The notes beneath the pieces were generated by a model, which was given only the letters and a program-made list of their open reading frames with translations, did not search any database and was not told where the DNA came from. This document shows positions 33,201 through 41,980 of a stretch of 64,000 nt of DNA, one piece after another. How positions within the stretch are numbered: the stretch's first letter is position 1; each line of letters opens with the position of its first letter. Source of the DNA: Seminavis robusta (Eukaryota; Bacillariophyta; Bacillariophyceae; Naviculales; Naviculaceae); the NCBI GenBank assembly GCA_903772945.1, contig CAICTM010000217.1, positions 25,986 through 89,985 of the forward strand. The letters run 5' to 3'. Position numbers and translations under genes: made by a program.

Positions 33201-34778
33201 AGATGAAGTCGGGCAAACTGTAGCAAAGCAATGTCCTTGCGAAAGACCCTGGACCAATCCCAAATGGACAGAGGGTGCATATTTAGAGTCTCAGTGCGAG
33301 CAAATTCCAACCAATTGCAAAGGAATTCCTGATGGATTGACTCTGATTGACCCGGACGGAGCTGGGTGCAACACTTGGCTCCCTGTCACTGTCCATTGCA
33401 AGAACGGAAAAACCTACCTTCCTGTCAGTCAGCATGCCTTGATCGAGAACTACTCAGAGGGTGGAGAGCGTCCTGATGCAGCCGAGCCTAAGAAAGGCAG
33501 TGGCGACGTCGCATACCCATGGTAAGCATTTCTGCACATACGCACAGCACCACACCATTATAAGGACGCCGTTCACAGATCCTTTTCCTGCATCTCCCAG
33601 GCCTGGTTGGAGGACTTCGTACGTTGCTTACGAGATGGATCAAGGCGCTTTGGAAACTGAAAAGAAGATGAAAATTGCGACCTCATGGGAATGGTATGGA
33701 TGGATGGGAGCCAGAGTGGATCAAAACCCCTCATATGCAGCCTTTGCCGAGACAACCAGAATTAACAAGGAGATTCGGAAGGAGATGAAGCCCACGGCCA
33801 ACTTTGAACGCTTTATGCCGCCAGGTAAAAACGATAACTGCTGCTCTTGCTTTCTTGTGATGCAGCATGCTGCTCACATTTCTGTTTCCTGTTCTCCCAG
33901 GGCAATGCAACCGGTGTGACTTTGACACGAGCGTGCTTGCCCGTTCGATCCTTGATCTTCGTGGAACGCGTAAGCATGCACATCTGTCTGTCAACTGACG
34001 AGTCGAACCCGGCTCACTATCCTCTGTTTGGTTTTCTTGATGCGTAGCGTTCAAATTGATCCCCGAAACCGTAACATGTGAGGACCATACCTGGCCGGTT
34101 GGTGGCTTCCCTGGCAATGGCTATTCATTCTTTCACAAGGACAAGGTAGGGCTGTAGCTCCAGAGCTGCATGCATCCGCAAGAGAAACACAACTGAACAT
34201 GTTTTGTGCCTCGTCTAAATAGGCCCTCGAGATGAAGAATGGAGGACGCTGTGGTGCTTTGGAGGTTGCCAATGCGCTTGAAATACACTTTGACCCCCTA
34301 TTCTTTGCTCGGATGAAGAACCCAGCTGCCGGCAACGGCAACATAGCAAGCAGCTTGATGGCTGACATGCAGGTAAGCAGTGCTGGGGATGTTTGCCGCG
34401 CGACCTTGATTGCCATCCTCACGAACTTTCCCCCAGCTGTTCGACGTAATGCAAATAAGCTGCAACGTTGCCAACGCAGTGTCATCGCATCATTGTTACG
34501 GTAGCGAGAACGTTTACCACGATAGCTCCGATGCCTGTGCATGTGCTCAGCACGCCGGGTTTGTTGACGTCTCCAAGTCTGGGGATCAGCACGTTGTCAT
34601 GAGGATGCTTCCGTTGCAGAAGGATGGATACAAGGGAACCACGTCCAACGGCAAAACCAGCATGGATCGCTCGGGTCCCTATGGAGAAAGCGTTTCTTTC
34701 CAGAGCGCCGATCTCTCCTCTCGAGCATCTCAAGTTTGCGCTGCGGCTGTGGCCCAGGGCAGTTCTTGTGCTGCTTGA
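24294..34778 (+). CDS. Very large secreted mosaic protein: helical region, three kringle domains, GCC2/GCC3-like cysteine-rich modules
   Basis: Hand-built 23-exon model, phase-consistent throughout, about 1805 residues. Exons: 24294-24840, 24938-25117, 28158-28231, 28341-28406, 28502-29345, 29428-29661, 29767-29862, 29907-30018, 30113-30176, 30245-30312, 30454-30997, 31067-31412, 31509-31587, 31706-31930, 32002-32537, 32826-32867, 32951-33025, 33119-33521, 33601-33824, 33901-33969, 34048-34145, 34223-34372, 34437-34778. It starts with a signal peptide (MKIFVWSVAATAILL). Exon 5 encodes a long amphipathic, Lys-rich helical region. Exons 6-11 carry Trp-rich blocks (NHPEWWWNEI, HKSWWDND). Kringles lie at about residues 1005-1085, 1085-1160 and 1310-1375 (SREYRGTVSTTRSGKTC...NYCRNPD...PWCY; QHSYRGTVSKTRSGKRC...NYCRNHD; HGYRGTKNVTKSGLPC...AYCRNPS). 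Between the second and third are CxxCxxGTY-type repeats as in ephrin-receptor/TNFR-like domains. Probably cell-surface or extracellular adhesion or recognition; function unknown. Exons 3, 7 and 12 are the least certain. Confidence 0.75.
25404..28157 (-). mobile_element. Decayed R2-like non-LTR retroelement, antisense inside intron 2 of the kringle gene
   Basis: Minus-strand fragments in shifting frames give, in order, an upstream region (YRRHNWEKPLIFT at about 28130, RLDQWDSGLYESLV), an RT core (FPGVRPIGIGNIERR, FLIIDASNAFNELNR, GVVQGDPL), and the catalytic box WYADDANAAGKF, with YADD at 26969-26980. A stop (TAG) follows 24 codons later at about 26912. Then comes a Cys/His block (CDGCTG...CSGCKRGGLIIRRHNE, about 26010-25970), followed by IIDVRV and a C-terminus with SQMM...RISIALVKATHLCLRGSR (about 25430). 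RT, Cys/His knuckle, then an endonuclease-like region is the R2/RLE non-LTR order; the RLE reading is inferred. Several frameshifts make it inactive. The 5' end is truncated beside exon 3. Confidence 0.8.
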
Positions 34779-35563
34779 TCATGATGCATGCATTCATGAT
34801 GTCGCCACCGACTTCTCTTTTCGAGTTCACGTTTATCCCTCCCTCTCGCGACAACAAGACATTCAAACATTGGAGTCGAGAGCATGGAGGATATGTTCAG
34901 CATTGACCGGTTCGTCAGGCTGGCAAGGAAGGAGTCTACATATAATTTTAAGAGATACGTTACATACATACATGAACTTCGCGCGGCAAGTCGGGCTCCT
35001 TCAACGTGACAAAGGTATAGCTTTGACACGGTGTGGACGGTTGCCTCGTCGTATTTAGCAGAAACGAAGAACAGCCATTTGCAATAGCTCCCCAGTCGAG
35101 TCCAAGAGTCCACAAGTGCCACTCTTCATCAAGGGGGTTGAAAGTGTGCATCAACGCGGACGCTGAGAACACCAGTGTAAAGGAGAAGCCCGTCTGAGCA
35201 AGGAAACAATGCACGGAATCGATAATTGGAACAGAGAAAAGAAGCTGTCAATCCACCAAAACCAGAGCAGGAAGCAGGTGAGACCAGATGGCTACCACTT
35301 CATTCTTGTGCAACGAAAATCTGGTCTTGATGCATTCTGGCACGGTACCCAGTCTCCATGTATCTGGTGTGCAACCAAGCGGGAAGTTCATCTTGTCGGT
35401 AGTTCATGCCTGTTACTAGTAGCAAGCACCAAGCCAGGGCACAGCATACCGGTAGCCCTTCGATTTGATAAGGAGAATCCAATGTTAAAATGCGTGATGA
35501 ATCCAGCCACGATGCTTTGTTAATAGGATACAGCAGACCATAAAATAAAATGATGTTGCTATA
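34779..35563. other. Intergenic
   Basis: No gene is supported in these 785 bp between convergent loci. The 104-residue plus ORF at 35209-35523 is unrecognisable and not called. Confidence 0.5.
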
Positions 35564-36376
35564 TTAGTGTCCTTCATCATGAGACCCAGGGCAGCCATTG
35601 TCACGTAGCCACTGAATCACTTCGGTTTTGTTGCTTTTGTAGCTTCTTCTGGCAGCTGTACATGCCCGCTCATTCCATGGACAGCCATTTTCACGAGCCC
35701 ACTTCAAAATTTCCAAATGACCATTATGAGTGGCAAAGGAACACACCCACGCATCCCATGGGCACCCATTTGAATGAGCCCATTTCAAAATATTCAAATG
35801 TCCACCTTCAGCAGACCTGGCACATGTCCCTTCATCCCACGGACAAGCGTTTGCATGCAACCACTCTAAAACTTCCAAATGCCCACCTTTTCCAGCCATC
35901 TCACATGCGTCTCTATCCCAAGGGCATCCATTTTCACGAGCCCACCTCAAAATATCCAAATGTCCACCTACAGCAGCACCCTCGCATGTATAATCATTCC
36001 ATGGACACCCATTTGCACGAGCCGACTTCAGAATTTCCAAATGCCCACCTTTTGCAGCCGCCTCACATGTATCTTCATCTCAAGTCCCAAGGGCATCCAT
36101 TTTCACGAGCCCACCTCAGCATATCCAAATGTCCATTTTTAGCAGCTTCACCACATGTCTTTTCATCCCATGGTACTAGTACTCTTTGTACAGCTGATTC
36201 ATCTTTTTGTTGACAGCTCCTACAAAGGCATACTGACCAACACCAACAAGAGGTAGAACGACTTGGATCCAAATCTCATCATTGGCAAACAGAAGAGACT
36301 CGATAGGAGGAGACAGCTTCTGTTTCTTATTGCTATTGTTATTGTTGTTAGCATTGCTGCCATCAGGCAGCAGCAT
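35564..36376 (-). pseudogene. Broken CPW[DN]-repeat protein, paralogue of the 17483-18904 gene
   Basis: The N-terminal module is intact (from ATG 36376: poly-Asn tract, then GVGQYAFVGAVNKKMNQLYKEY), but a TAG follows at the place where the intact paralogue continues KEFCKKAG. The paralogue's next roughly 100-200 residues are missing, and repeats resume abruptly in another frame (VPWDEKTCGEAAKNGHLDML). At about 36080 an extra 7 bp (ACTTGAG) within what should read GGGATGAAG shifts the frame again. Six clean repeats then follow to a stop at 35564. One deletion with a stop and one small insertion are therefore seen. A spliced or translated short form from the downstream part is possible but unlikely. 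Confidence 0.8.
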
Positions 36377-36609
36377 TCATGGTGTGTGCGGCTAAATACT
36401 GCAGTGGCTGCCGCTGCGGTTGTGGTTGTGGTGTTGTGATTTTGCTTTGGCCATGCAGCTGCAGCAGGCCAGAAAGCTGCGCAAACAAAATCCAAATAGC
36501 TATCCAAATCCTTCCTGCGCGGTCCTCGACAACTTTGGTTAGAAAAAGCAAATTCATTCGTTCATCCCTTAATGCTCCGAAGTGTTACAGTACCACTTTC
36601 TCTCGTTCG

Positions 36610-36644
<35 letters not shown>

Positions 36645-36725
36645 CCAATGCAAATCCAGCAGCACAAACGATCGAGGGATCCTGAATGTGTTTTGGAACA
36701 ATTGAAGATCCATGCATGAACAACG
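36377..36725. other. Intergenic, divergent, with ATCC microsatellite
   Basis: A 349-bp region upstream of both the broken repeat gene and the pseudouridine synthase. It contains (ATCC)n at 36611-36647 with one G interruption, and a GCTGC/GGTTGTGG-rich patch near 36400-36440. No gene is seen. Confidence 0.55.
36611..36647. repeat. (ATCC)n microsatellite
   Basis: About nine consecutive ATCC units with a single ATCC-to-GTCC change, 80 bp upstream of the pseudouridine synthase start. Confidence 0.9.
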
Positions 36726-38693
36726 ATGAGGCTTCTGTCTTGTCATTATTACAGCTTTAGTTGTTGCTATCAGTATCGGATAGAGTGTCTCTTCCTGGTG
36801 ATCTTGTCACTGACTGGGTTGCCTGAATGTTCCACGTTTTCGCCATCCTTGGCTGGATCGTCTCGAGATCTCCATCACTTATATACCGGTAGTGCCACCA
36901 TGGATACCGGTACTGACACAAGTGGCCATGCTGATGCTGACCCCCTGTTTACCGAGATTTCACCCACAGACTACTCTGGAGAGTTGCCGGATCGATTGGC
37001 GTATCCTCACTGGTACCAACCTCATCCCGTCGCCGTCTTTGCCGCCAATGAGCTCCGAGCAGAGCTGCAAGATCCAACATCGCATTGGAGCAAGCATGAC
37101 TTTGGTTTGAACACAAACACAACAAATGCCTCATCCGACAAAAATGCAGTAGGGAAAATGTTTGGCGTGCTTGTTGTCGTGGTCGATGATGACAATGAAA
37201 GTGAGCATGGAAAGCTGGGGTATCTCAAGGCCTTTTCGGGGACACTACAGAACACGGATGACGGCACTCCCCCAGGATTTTGTCCCATGATCTACGATCG
37301 GTTTGACATCGAAAGCTTTTATAAACAGGGAGAAGAAGCATTGAACGCCATGAACCGACAAGTGGAAGAACTAGAACAATCGCCCGAACGAAGGGAACGC
37401 AAGAAACAGGCGGCTGCCCTCCAACAACAAGCACAACAACAACTGGAAGAAGCTAGACAACATGGAAAGTCGCAAAAACGAGCACGACAACGGCAACGCC
37501 AAAAACTCAAAAAGACATGCACACCCCAACAATACCAAGCTCACGAAGAACAGTTGTTGCAAGATGGAGCCAAGATTCAACTCTCCGAAAAAGCCCTCAA
37601 AACAATGTGGAAAGCAGAGCTCGAACAGGCACAACAATCTCTTCAGGAAATTGAAGATCGGATACAAGACTTGAAACAACGGCGCAAAAACACGTCCGCC
37701 CAGTTACAGAATCAACTCTTTGACCGCTACCAATTCCTCAATCGACACGGGGACACCCAATCAGTATTGGACATTTTTGCCAAAACGCCCTTGCTACGAC
37801 CCCCGGGAGGAGCTGGCGATTGTGCGGCGCCCAAACTCTTTCAGTATGCCTACAAGAAAGGATATCGGCCCATTGCCTTGGCGGAATTCTGGTGGGGCAA
37901 GTCCCCAGCGCTCGAGATTCGAAAACACAACTTTTACTATCCTGCTTGTCGGGGCAAGTGTCAGCCCATTCTGGAGCACATGCTACAGGGATGCCATGTC
38001 GAGGATAATCCACTGGAACAGCCATCACACAACACCAACGAAAAAGACTTGGAAATATTGTACGAAGATGATGTCATGCTAGTCGTCAATAAACCGCCGG
38101 AAATGCTGTCCGTGCCGGGACGCCTCGTCCACGAGTCGGTATATTCCATCATCCAACAACGATATCCCAACGCCACGGGACCCTTACTCGTACACCGTCT
38201 CGACATGTCCACCAGTGGGATACTGGTCATTGCCAAGGACAAGGACACACATAAAAAGATTCAATCGCAGTTTATTGATCGATCCATCAAAAAGCGTTAC
38301 ACGGCCTTGTTGGAGGGAGAACTACTCGTCGACGACAATGATAACGACAACACACGCAAGGGAAAGATTGACCTTCCTCTGAGTCTCGACTACCTGAACC
38401 GGCCCATGCACAAGGTAGACTACAATAAAAAGACGGGGAAGCCTGCCGTCACGTTCTACGAGGTCCTCGACGTCCAAGACGGACGGACCCGTATCCACTT
38501 TTACCCCGTCACGGGAAGAACGCATCAACTTCGAGTGCATGCGGCTCATGCCTTGGGCCTCAACATGCCCATTGTGGGCGACGATATCTATGGACAAAGG
38601 GATGAACGGATGTGTCTTCATGCAGGCTTTTTGGAAATGACACACCCCACCACCGAAAAACGAATGACGCTGGAAGCAAAAGTTCCTTTTTAG
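36726..38693 (+). CDS. RluA-family RNA pseudouridine synthase with long N-terminal extension
   Basis: 655 residues, single exon, ATG 36726. The catalytic domain is C-terminal (about residues 440-655). It begins ILYEDDVMLVVNKPPEMLSVPG and has the catalytic-Asp motif HRLDMSTSGILVIAKD (Asp near residue 492), then KRYTALLEG and GRTHQLRVHAAHALG, ending with YGQRDERMCLHAGFLEMTHP. Before it is EFWWGKSP...FYYPACRGKCQPIL, a block that in bacterial RluA-type relatives precedes the catalytic domain. Residues about 200-320 form a highly charged Gln/Glu/Lys-rich coiled coil. The first 45 residues are hydrophobic and end CSTFSPSLAG, loosely like the signal-plus-Phe plastid presequence of diatoms. Isomerises uridine in rRNA or tRNA; organelle targeting is inferred. 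Confidence 0.9.
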   Translation: MRLLSCHYYSFSCCYQYRIECLFLVILSLTGLPECSTFSPSLAGSSRDLHHLYTGSATMDTGTDTSGHADADPLFTEISPTDYSGELPDRLAYPHWYQPHPVAVFAANELRAELQDPTSHWSKHDFGLNTNTTNASSDKNAVGKMFGVLVVVVDDDNESEHGKLGYLKAFSGTLQNTDDGTPPGFCPMIYDRFDIESFYKQGEEALNAMNRQVEELEQSPERRERKKQAAALQQQAQQQLEEARQHGKSQKRARQRQRQKLKKTCTPQQYQAHEEQLLQDGAKIQLSEKALKTMWKAELEQAQQSLQEIEDRIQDLKQRRKNTSAQLQNQLFDRYQFLNRHGDTQSVLDIFAKTPLLRPPGGAGDCAAPKLFQYAYKKGYRPIALAEFWWGKSPALEIRKHNFYYPACRGKCQPILEHMLQGCHVEDNPLEQPSHNTNEKDLEILYEDDVMLVVNKPPEMLSVPGRLVHESVYSIIQQRYPNATGPLLVHRLDMSTSGILVIAKDKDTHKKIQSQFIDRSIKKRYTALLEGELLVDDNDNDNTRKGKIDLPLSLDYLNRPMHKVDYNKKTGKPAVTFYEVLDVQDGRTRIHFYPVTGRTHQLRVHAAHALGLNMPIVGDDIYGQRDERMCLHAGFLEMTHPTTEKRMTLEAKVPF

Positions 38694-39296
38694 CTAGCAA
38701 TATACGTATGATAGAAAAGCTAACTAGCTATTGCCACCTAGGATCATGATCCACACATTGACACCTGCTCTCCACTCCCAACATATCCTTCCATGAATAA
38801 TTAATATGCCCACAGCCATGCATGATGCATGGTGCATGGTGCCCGTCCTGCAGCCGGCCAGCTATCTAGCTAGCTACCGTAGCTAAGTTCGCTCCCATAA
38901 CCATACCATGGATTTACTACCTACCTACCAGGAAACAGGTACCAGTACCGGTGGTGCTGAAAGCTACCCACACTTAGACTAATTCGGAGGTCGAGAACAT
39001 CAACAAGGATTTTCAAGGAGCTAGAGTAGAGAGTTTGCACGGTACTTAACCGGTAGTGTCTAGCCAGCCTGCAGGATTATTCCACTGCATCGATGCCCAC
39101 AGCGTGGACCATTCATTCGTTCTTCACCTAATTCTTCAGTGTTTTCAACAGAAAAGCTCTGCCACTCATTTTTTTGTTGAAGCCCGGCTGTGCGACCAGC
39201 ACACCAGAACCAAATTTGCAACCGACGAGCCGACACAACCTTCCATTTGACCTTTTTGATCTTCTTCTTCAGTAGACTACTAGTACCGGTACAGCC
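38694..39296. other. Intergenic
   Basis: No gene is supported. It holds overlapping palindromes and short repeats: CATGATGCATGGTGCATGGTGC near 38820-38842 (given as a description of ATGCAT/GGTGCATG runs), CTAGCTAGCTA near 38865, and CTACCTACCTACC near 38917. Confidence 0.5.
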
Positions 39297-39671
39297 ATGG
39301 CATCCGGACCTACCAGCAAGCACTGCTTGGACATGACCAAGGACCACTTGGTGCAAGCGCTCCACGAGCATTTTGATAAGGACAAGGATGGCTTTTTGAA
39401 TTTCAAAGAGATTGGTGCTCTTCAAGAAGCCACCAGTGGCGATGCCATGACGGAAAATCAGTACGTGATGGTCTGTCGAACGCTGCAATGCCAACCAGGC
39501 CAAGGCATCTCCTTGACTGCCCTGCGGCTGACATATGCCGCCGAAGGAACCAGCGCCGAAGAAGACTACACCAAAGTGTTTGGAAAATCTGCCAAGGAGG
39601 TCAAATCCAAGGAACAGCATACAGATGACATTTACGAAGTGGGAGACGGGGGAGTGGATATATCGTCATGA
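39297..39671 (+). CDS. Small single EF-hand calcium-binding protein
   Basis: 124 residues, one exon, ATG 39297. A canonical EF-hand loop, DKDKDGFLNFKE (about residues 27-38), has acidic residues at loop positions 1, 3, 5 and 12 and Gly at 6. The second half (residues about 55-85) has helical spacing of a paired EF-hand (ENQYVMVCRTLQCQPGQGISLTALRLTY), but its loop lacks Ca ligands. The C-terminus is acidic (DDIYEVGDGGVDISS). Likely a cytosolic Ca sensor or buffer. Convergent with the glycosyltransferase gene at 40009. Confidence 0.8.
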   Translation: MASGPTSKHCLDMTKDHLVQALHEHFDKDKDGFLNFKEIGALQEATSGDAMTENQYVMVCRTLQCQPGQGISLTALRLTYAAEGTSAEEDYTKVFGKSAKEVKSKEQHTDDIYEVGDGGVDISS

Positions 39672-40008
39672 GTGAGCGTGGTCTGCCAACAAGATGTCTT
39701 ACTACTAGTAGGAGCCATCATACTGAATCGAATCAAAGTGGAGGTAGCAGCACCTCTGAGAAAAGCTCCCTGCTTTGGGATCTCTGGTATACAATCAATA
39801 ATCATGCAGCCAATTTCCTGGCCACTTCTGAGGCCTAGCCGAGGAAAAACTTCAGACTTGTAGCTCGTCTTTAGCTATTACGTTATCATGTATTAAGATG
39901 TGCACGTGTACCTACGCAAGAAGCTTGCGACAGGCTGATTGGGCCTATCTATCCAGCCCGTGTCCCCGCCCTGACTATTCTATTTCGCAGTATAGTTTCT
40001 TGGCGACC
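39672..40008. other. Intergenic between convergent genes
   Basis: A 337-bp region containing the two 3' ends; no gene is seen. Confidence 0.45.
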
Positions 40009-41178
40009 TTAATCGGCATACATGGTCGTCAAGATGGACCCCCAATGGATCCCCTCCCTCCACCATGCTACATGGTCAAAGTTGTCAAAATTATAGTATT
40101 CCGTACCACGGTCAATCTGACCTGCAATAATATTCGCTGCTGCGTCAAAGAGTTGATCCAAGGGAGCAAACGTGACTTTCCCACAAGCTTGATATCGATC
40201 TACTCCAATGACATCGGCAAATGTTTCCATGACGGGAATGCATCCAAAGGGTGCAAACTCGGACAATCGATGATACTCTCCTCCCGACACGTTGCTGTAG
40301 GAATGCCCCACGAGGCAAACCTTGGCTTGCTGGTAGGCGTTGGCCATGTACTGCTGTTCCGTTTTGGGATTGACTTTGGAAATGGTCACATTGGCTCCGG
40401 GACGTTGTTGTTGTGTGTAACGACGGGCGTGTTGTTGGAGGATTCTGCGACGGTTTGTCATGAGTCCAAAAAAGACAACATCGGTGGTTCTTTTTTGAAG
40501 TGGTTGGAGGGGATACTGCGCATACTTGATCAATCGACTGGGTTGTTGTGTCATGACGGGTAGGAGGACAACCGAATCTCCCCATCCCTTTTCTTGTTCG
40601 AGTTTGTAGTTGTGGTCGCTGAATTCGAGGGCAATGCAATGGGGAGAATCATGGCAACTGCCAAGATGATCCTTGAGGTACTGCTCGGACTGGATGTAAA
40701 TGCGAGCTTGATGTTGGGTATTGGCACAGTTGTTGTGTTTGTTGTCTATGGGACACTTTGATTTGGTAAACATGGTTTCTACCAGAGTGACATTGGCATT
40801 GTAGTGATACACTCGTGTCAAGCCATAGCCTCGCAGCATGTCAATGATGGAATTTTGAATTTGGCCAAAGATGCGAGGTCCGAGATCAATGTAGAAATAT
40901 TGGTTCTGGTGGAGGACGTGTTGCAGTTTTTGGTAGGATGGTGATCCCTTGGGACTGGAATGACGAATCATATCCAGAGCCACTTGATGCAACGAGTTTT
41001 CAGGCAGCGAGCAGTTAATGGAAGCAGAAGACAAACTAAGACTTGCAGCAGGCACGGAGTGTTCCATGGGATCAAGTTGTACGTGCTGCTCCAAGTAAGT
41101 TTCCAAGAGTCTGAACGTGGCCATGCAATACGATAGCATCACAAAACCATTGTAGAGGATTCCTCGTGGGTGCAGCAT
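40009..41178 (-). CDS. Glycosyltransferase-like protein (GT-B/CgeB or exostosin-like), membrane anchored
   Basis: 389 residues from the first ATG at 41178; the open frame extends further upstream only from a non-ATG codon. A weak N-terminal anchor (GILYNGFVMLSYCMATF) is followed by a lumenal-type region. The C-terminal half has the pattern of nucleotide-sugar glycosyltransferases that transfer from the last Rossmann domain: RTTDVVFFGLMTNRRRILQQ, then ANAYQQAKVCLVGHSY and GEYHRLSEFAPFGCIPVMET, ending with LFDAAANIIAGQ. The ExxRxxE...GCxPV block is typical of such enzymes. Donor and acceptor are unknown; a Golgi location is inferred. A novel family member or an exostosin relative are both possible. 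Confidence 0.6.
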   Translation of the reverse strand: MLHPRGILYNGFVMLSYCMATFRLLETYLEQHVQLDPMEHSVPAASLSLSSASINCSLPENSLHQVALDMIRHSSPKGSPSYQKLQHVLHQNQYFYIDLGPRIFGQIQNSIIDMLRGYGLTRVYHYNANVTLVETMFTKSKCPIDNKHNNCANTQHQARIYIQSEQYLKDHLGSCHDSPHCIALEFSDHNYKLEQEKGWGDSVVLLPVMTQQPSRLIKYAQYPLQPLQKRTTDVVFFGLMTNRRRILQQHARRYTQQQRPGANVTISKVNPKTEQQYMANAYQQAKVCLVGHSYSNVSGGEYHRLSEFAPFGCIPVMETFADVIGVDRYQACGKVTFAPLDQLFDAAANIIAGQIDRGTEYYNFDNFDHVAWWREGIHWGSILTTMYAD

Positions 41179-41980
41179 GGTCTTGTGTATGACGAGCGGG
41201 GGTATCTGGGTATCTCTACCTACCAACTATTTTGTGGAATCATGGCCTCTCCATAACGCCTTGGGATGGCGCTACATGTCCAGTACTGTACCATGGCGCT
41301 GCAGAGAGCACAAAGATCTAGAGTGACACTCGATCACTGGAAAGCAAAAAAGAATCCAATCCAAAGTCAAGGAAACGTTTTGGCTCACTGGAGGAGGGTG
41401 GTTGCCAGCAAAAAATGAGGTGAGAAAAGCTTTTCCTCCTTTTGGGACGTCACTGGCATTTCTTTAAATCCATTCTTTCAGAGTGCTAAATTTACAAGTG
41501 ACCTCTGTCTTTCACTGGTCAAATATTCTGGCATTCCTTTAAATCTATTCTATTCCTTACAGGTGACATTATTCCTCACTGGTACGTGAATGACTGTAAG
41601 CCTTTCCCACTGCTGACCAATAATTAAAGCAGTCTAAGATCCACGACTTCATAGTCGCGTAAAACTTGGAGTACCAGCAAGTTCATGGTCACACTATGTG
41701 GCTAGAAACTAACTAGTACCGGTACCAGCGCACAGTATGACGCGCTGACACGCGTCTACTGAGAATTGCAGCGTTCGCTTTATCTAGCGTGAATGTCACT
41801 GGTAATGCATTTATCTACAGTGATTCCTATAGTAAACCATCAGAAATTCGACAAGGATATCCTCATAAACCTTTGCTCGCTAGATCATCCATCCATCGTC
41901 GATCTAGTATCTGAGCCAGCTAGATAGTCAGCCAGTCAGTCAGTGAGTAACCAACGCCCCACAGAAGAAGAAGAACAGAA
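41179..41980. other. Intergenic, divergent upstream region of two glycosyltransferase-like genes
   Basis: An 802-bp region with no gene of its own. A semi-repeated phrase (CACTGG...CATTTCTTTAAATC and CATTCCTTTAAATC, about 41450-41555) occurs twice roughly 80 bp apart. Confidence 0.5.
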
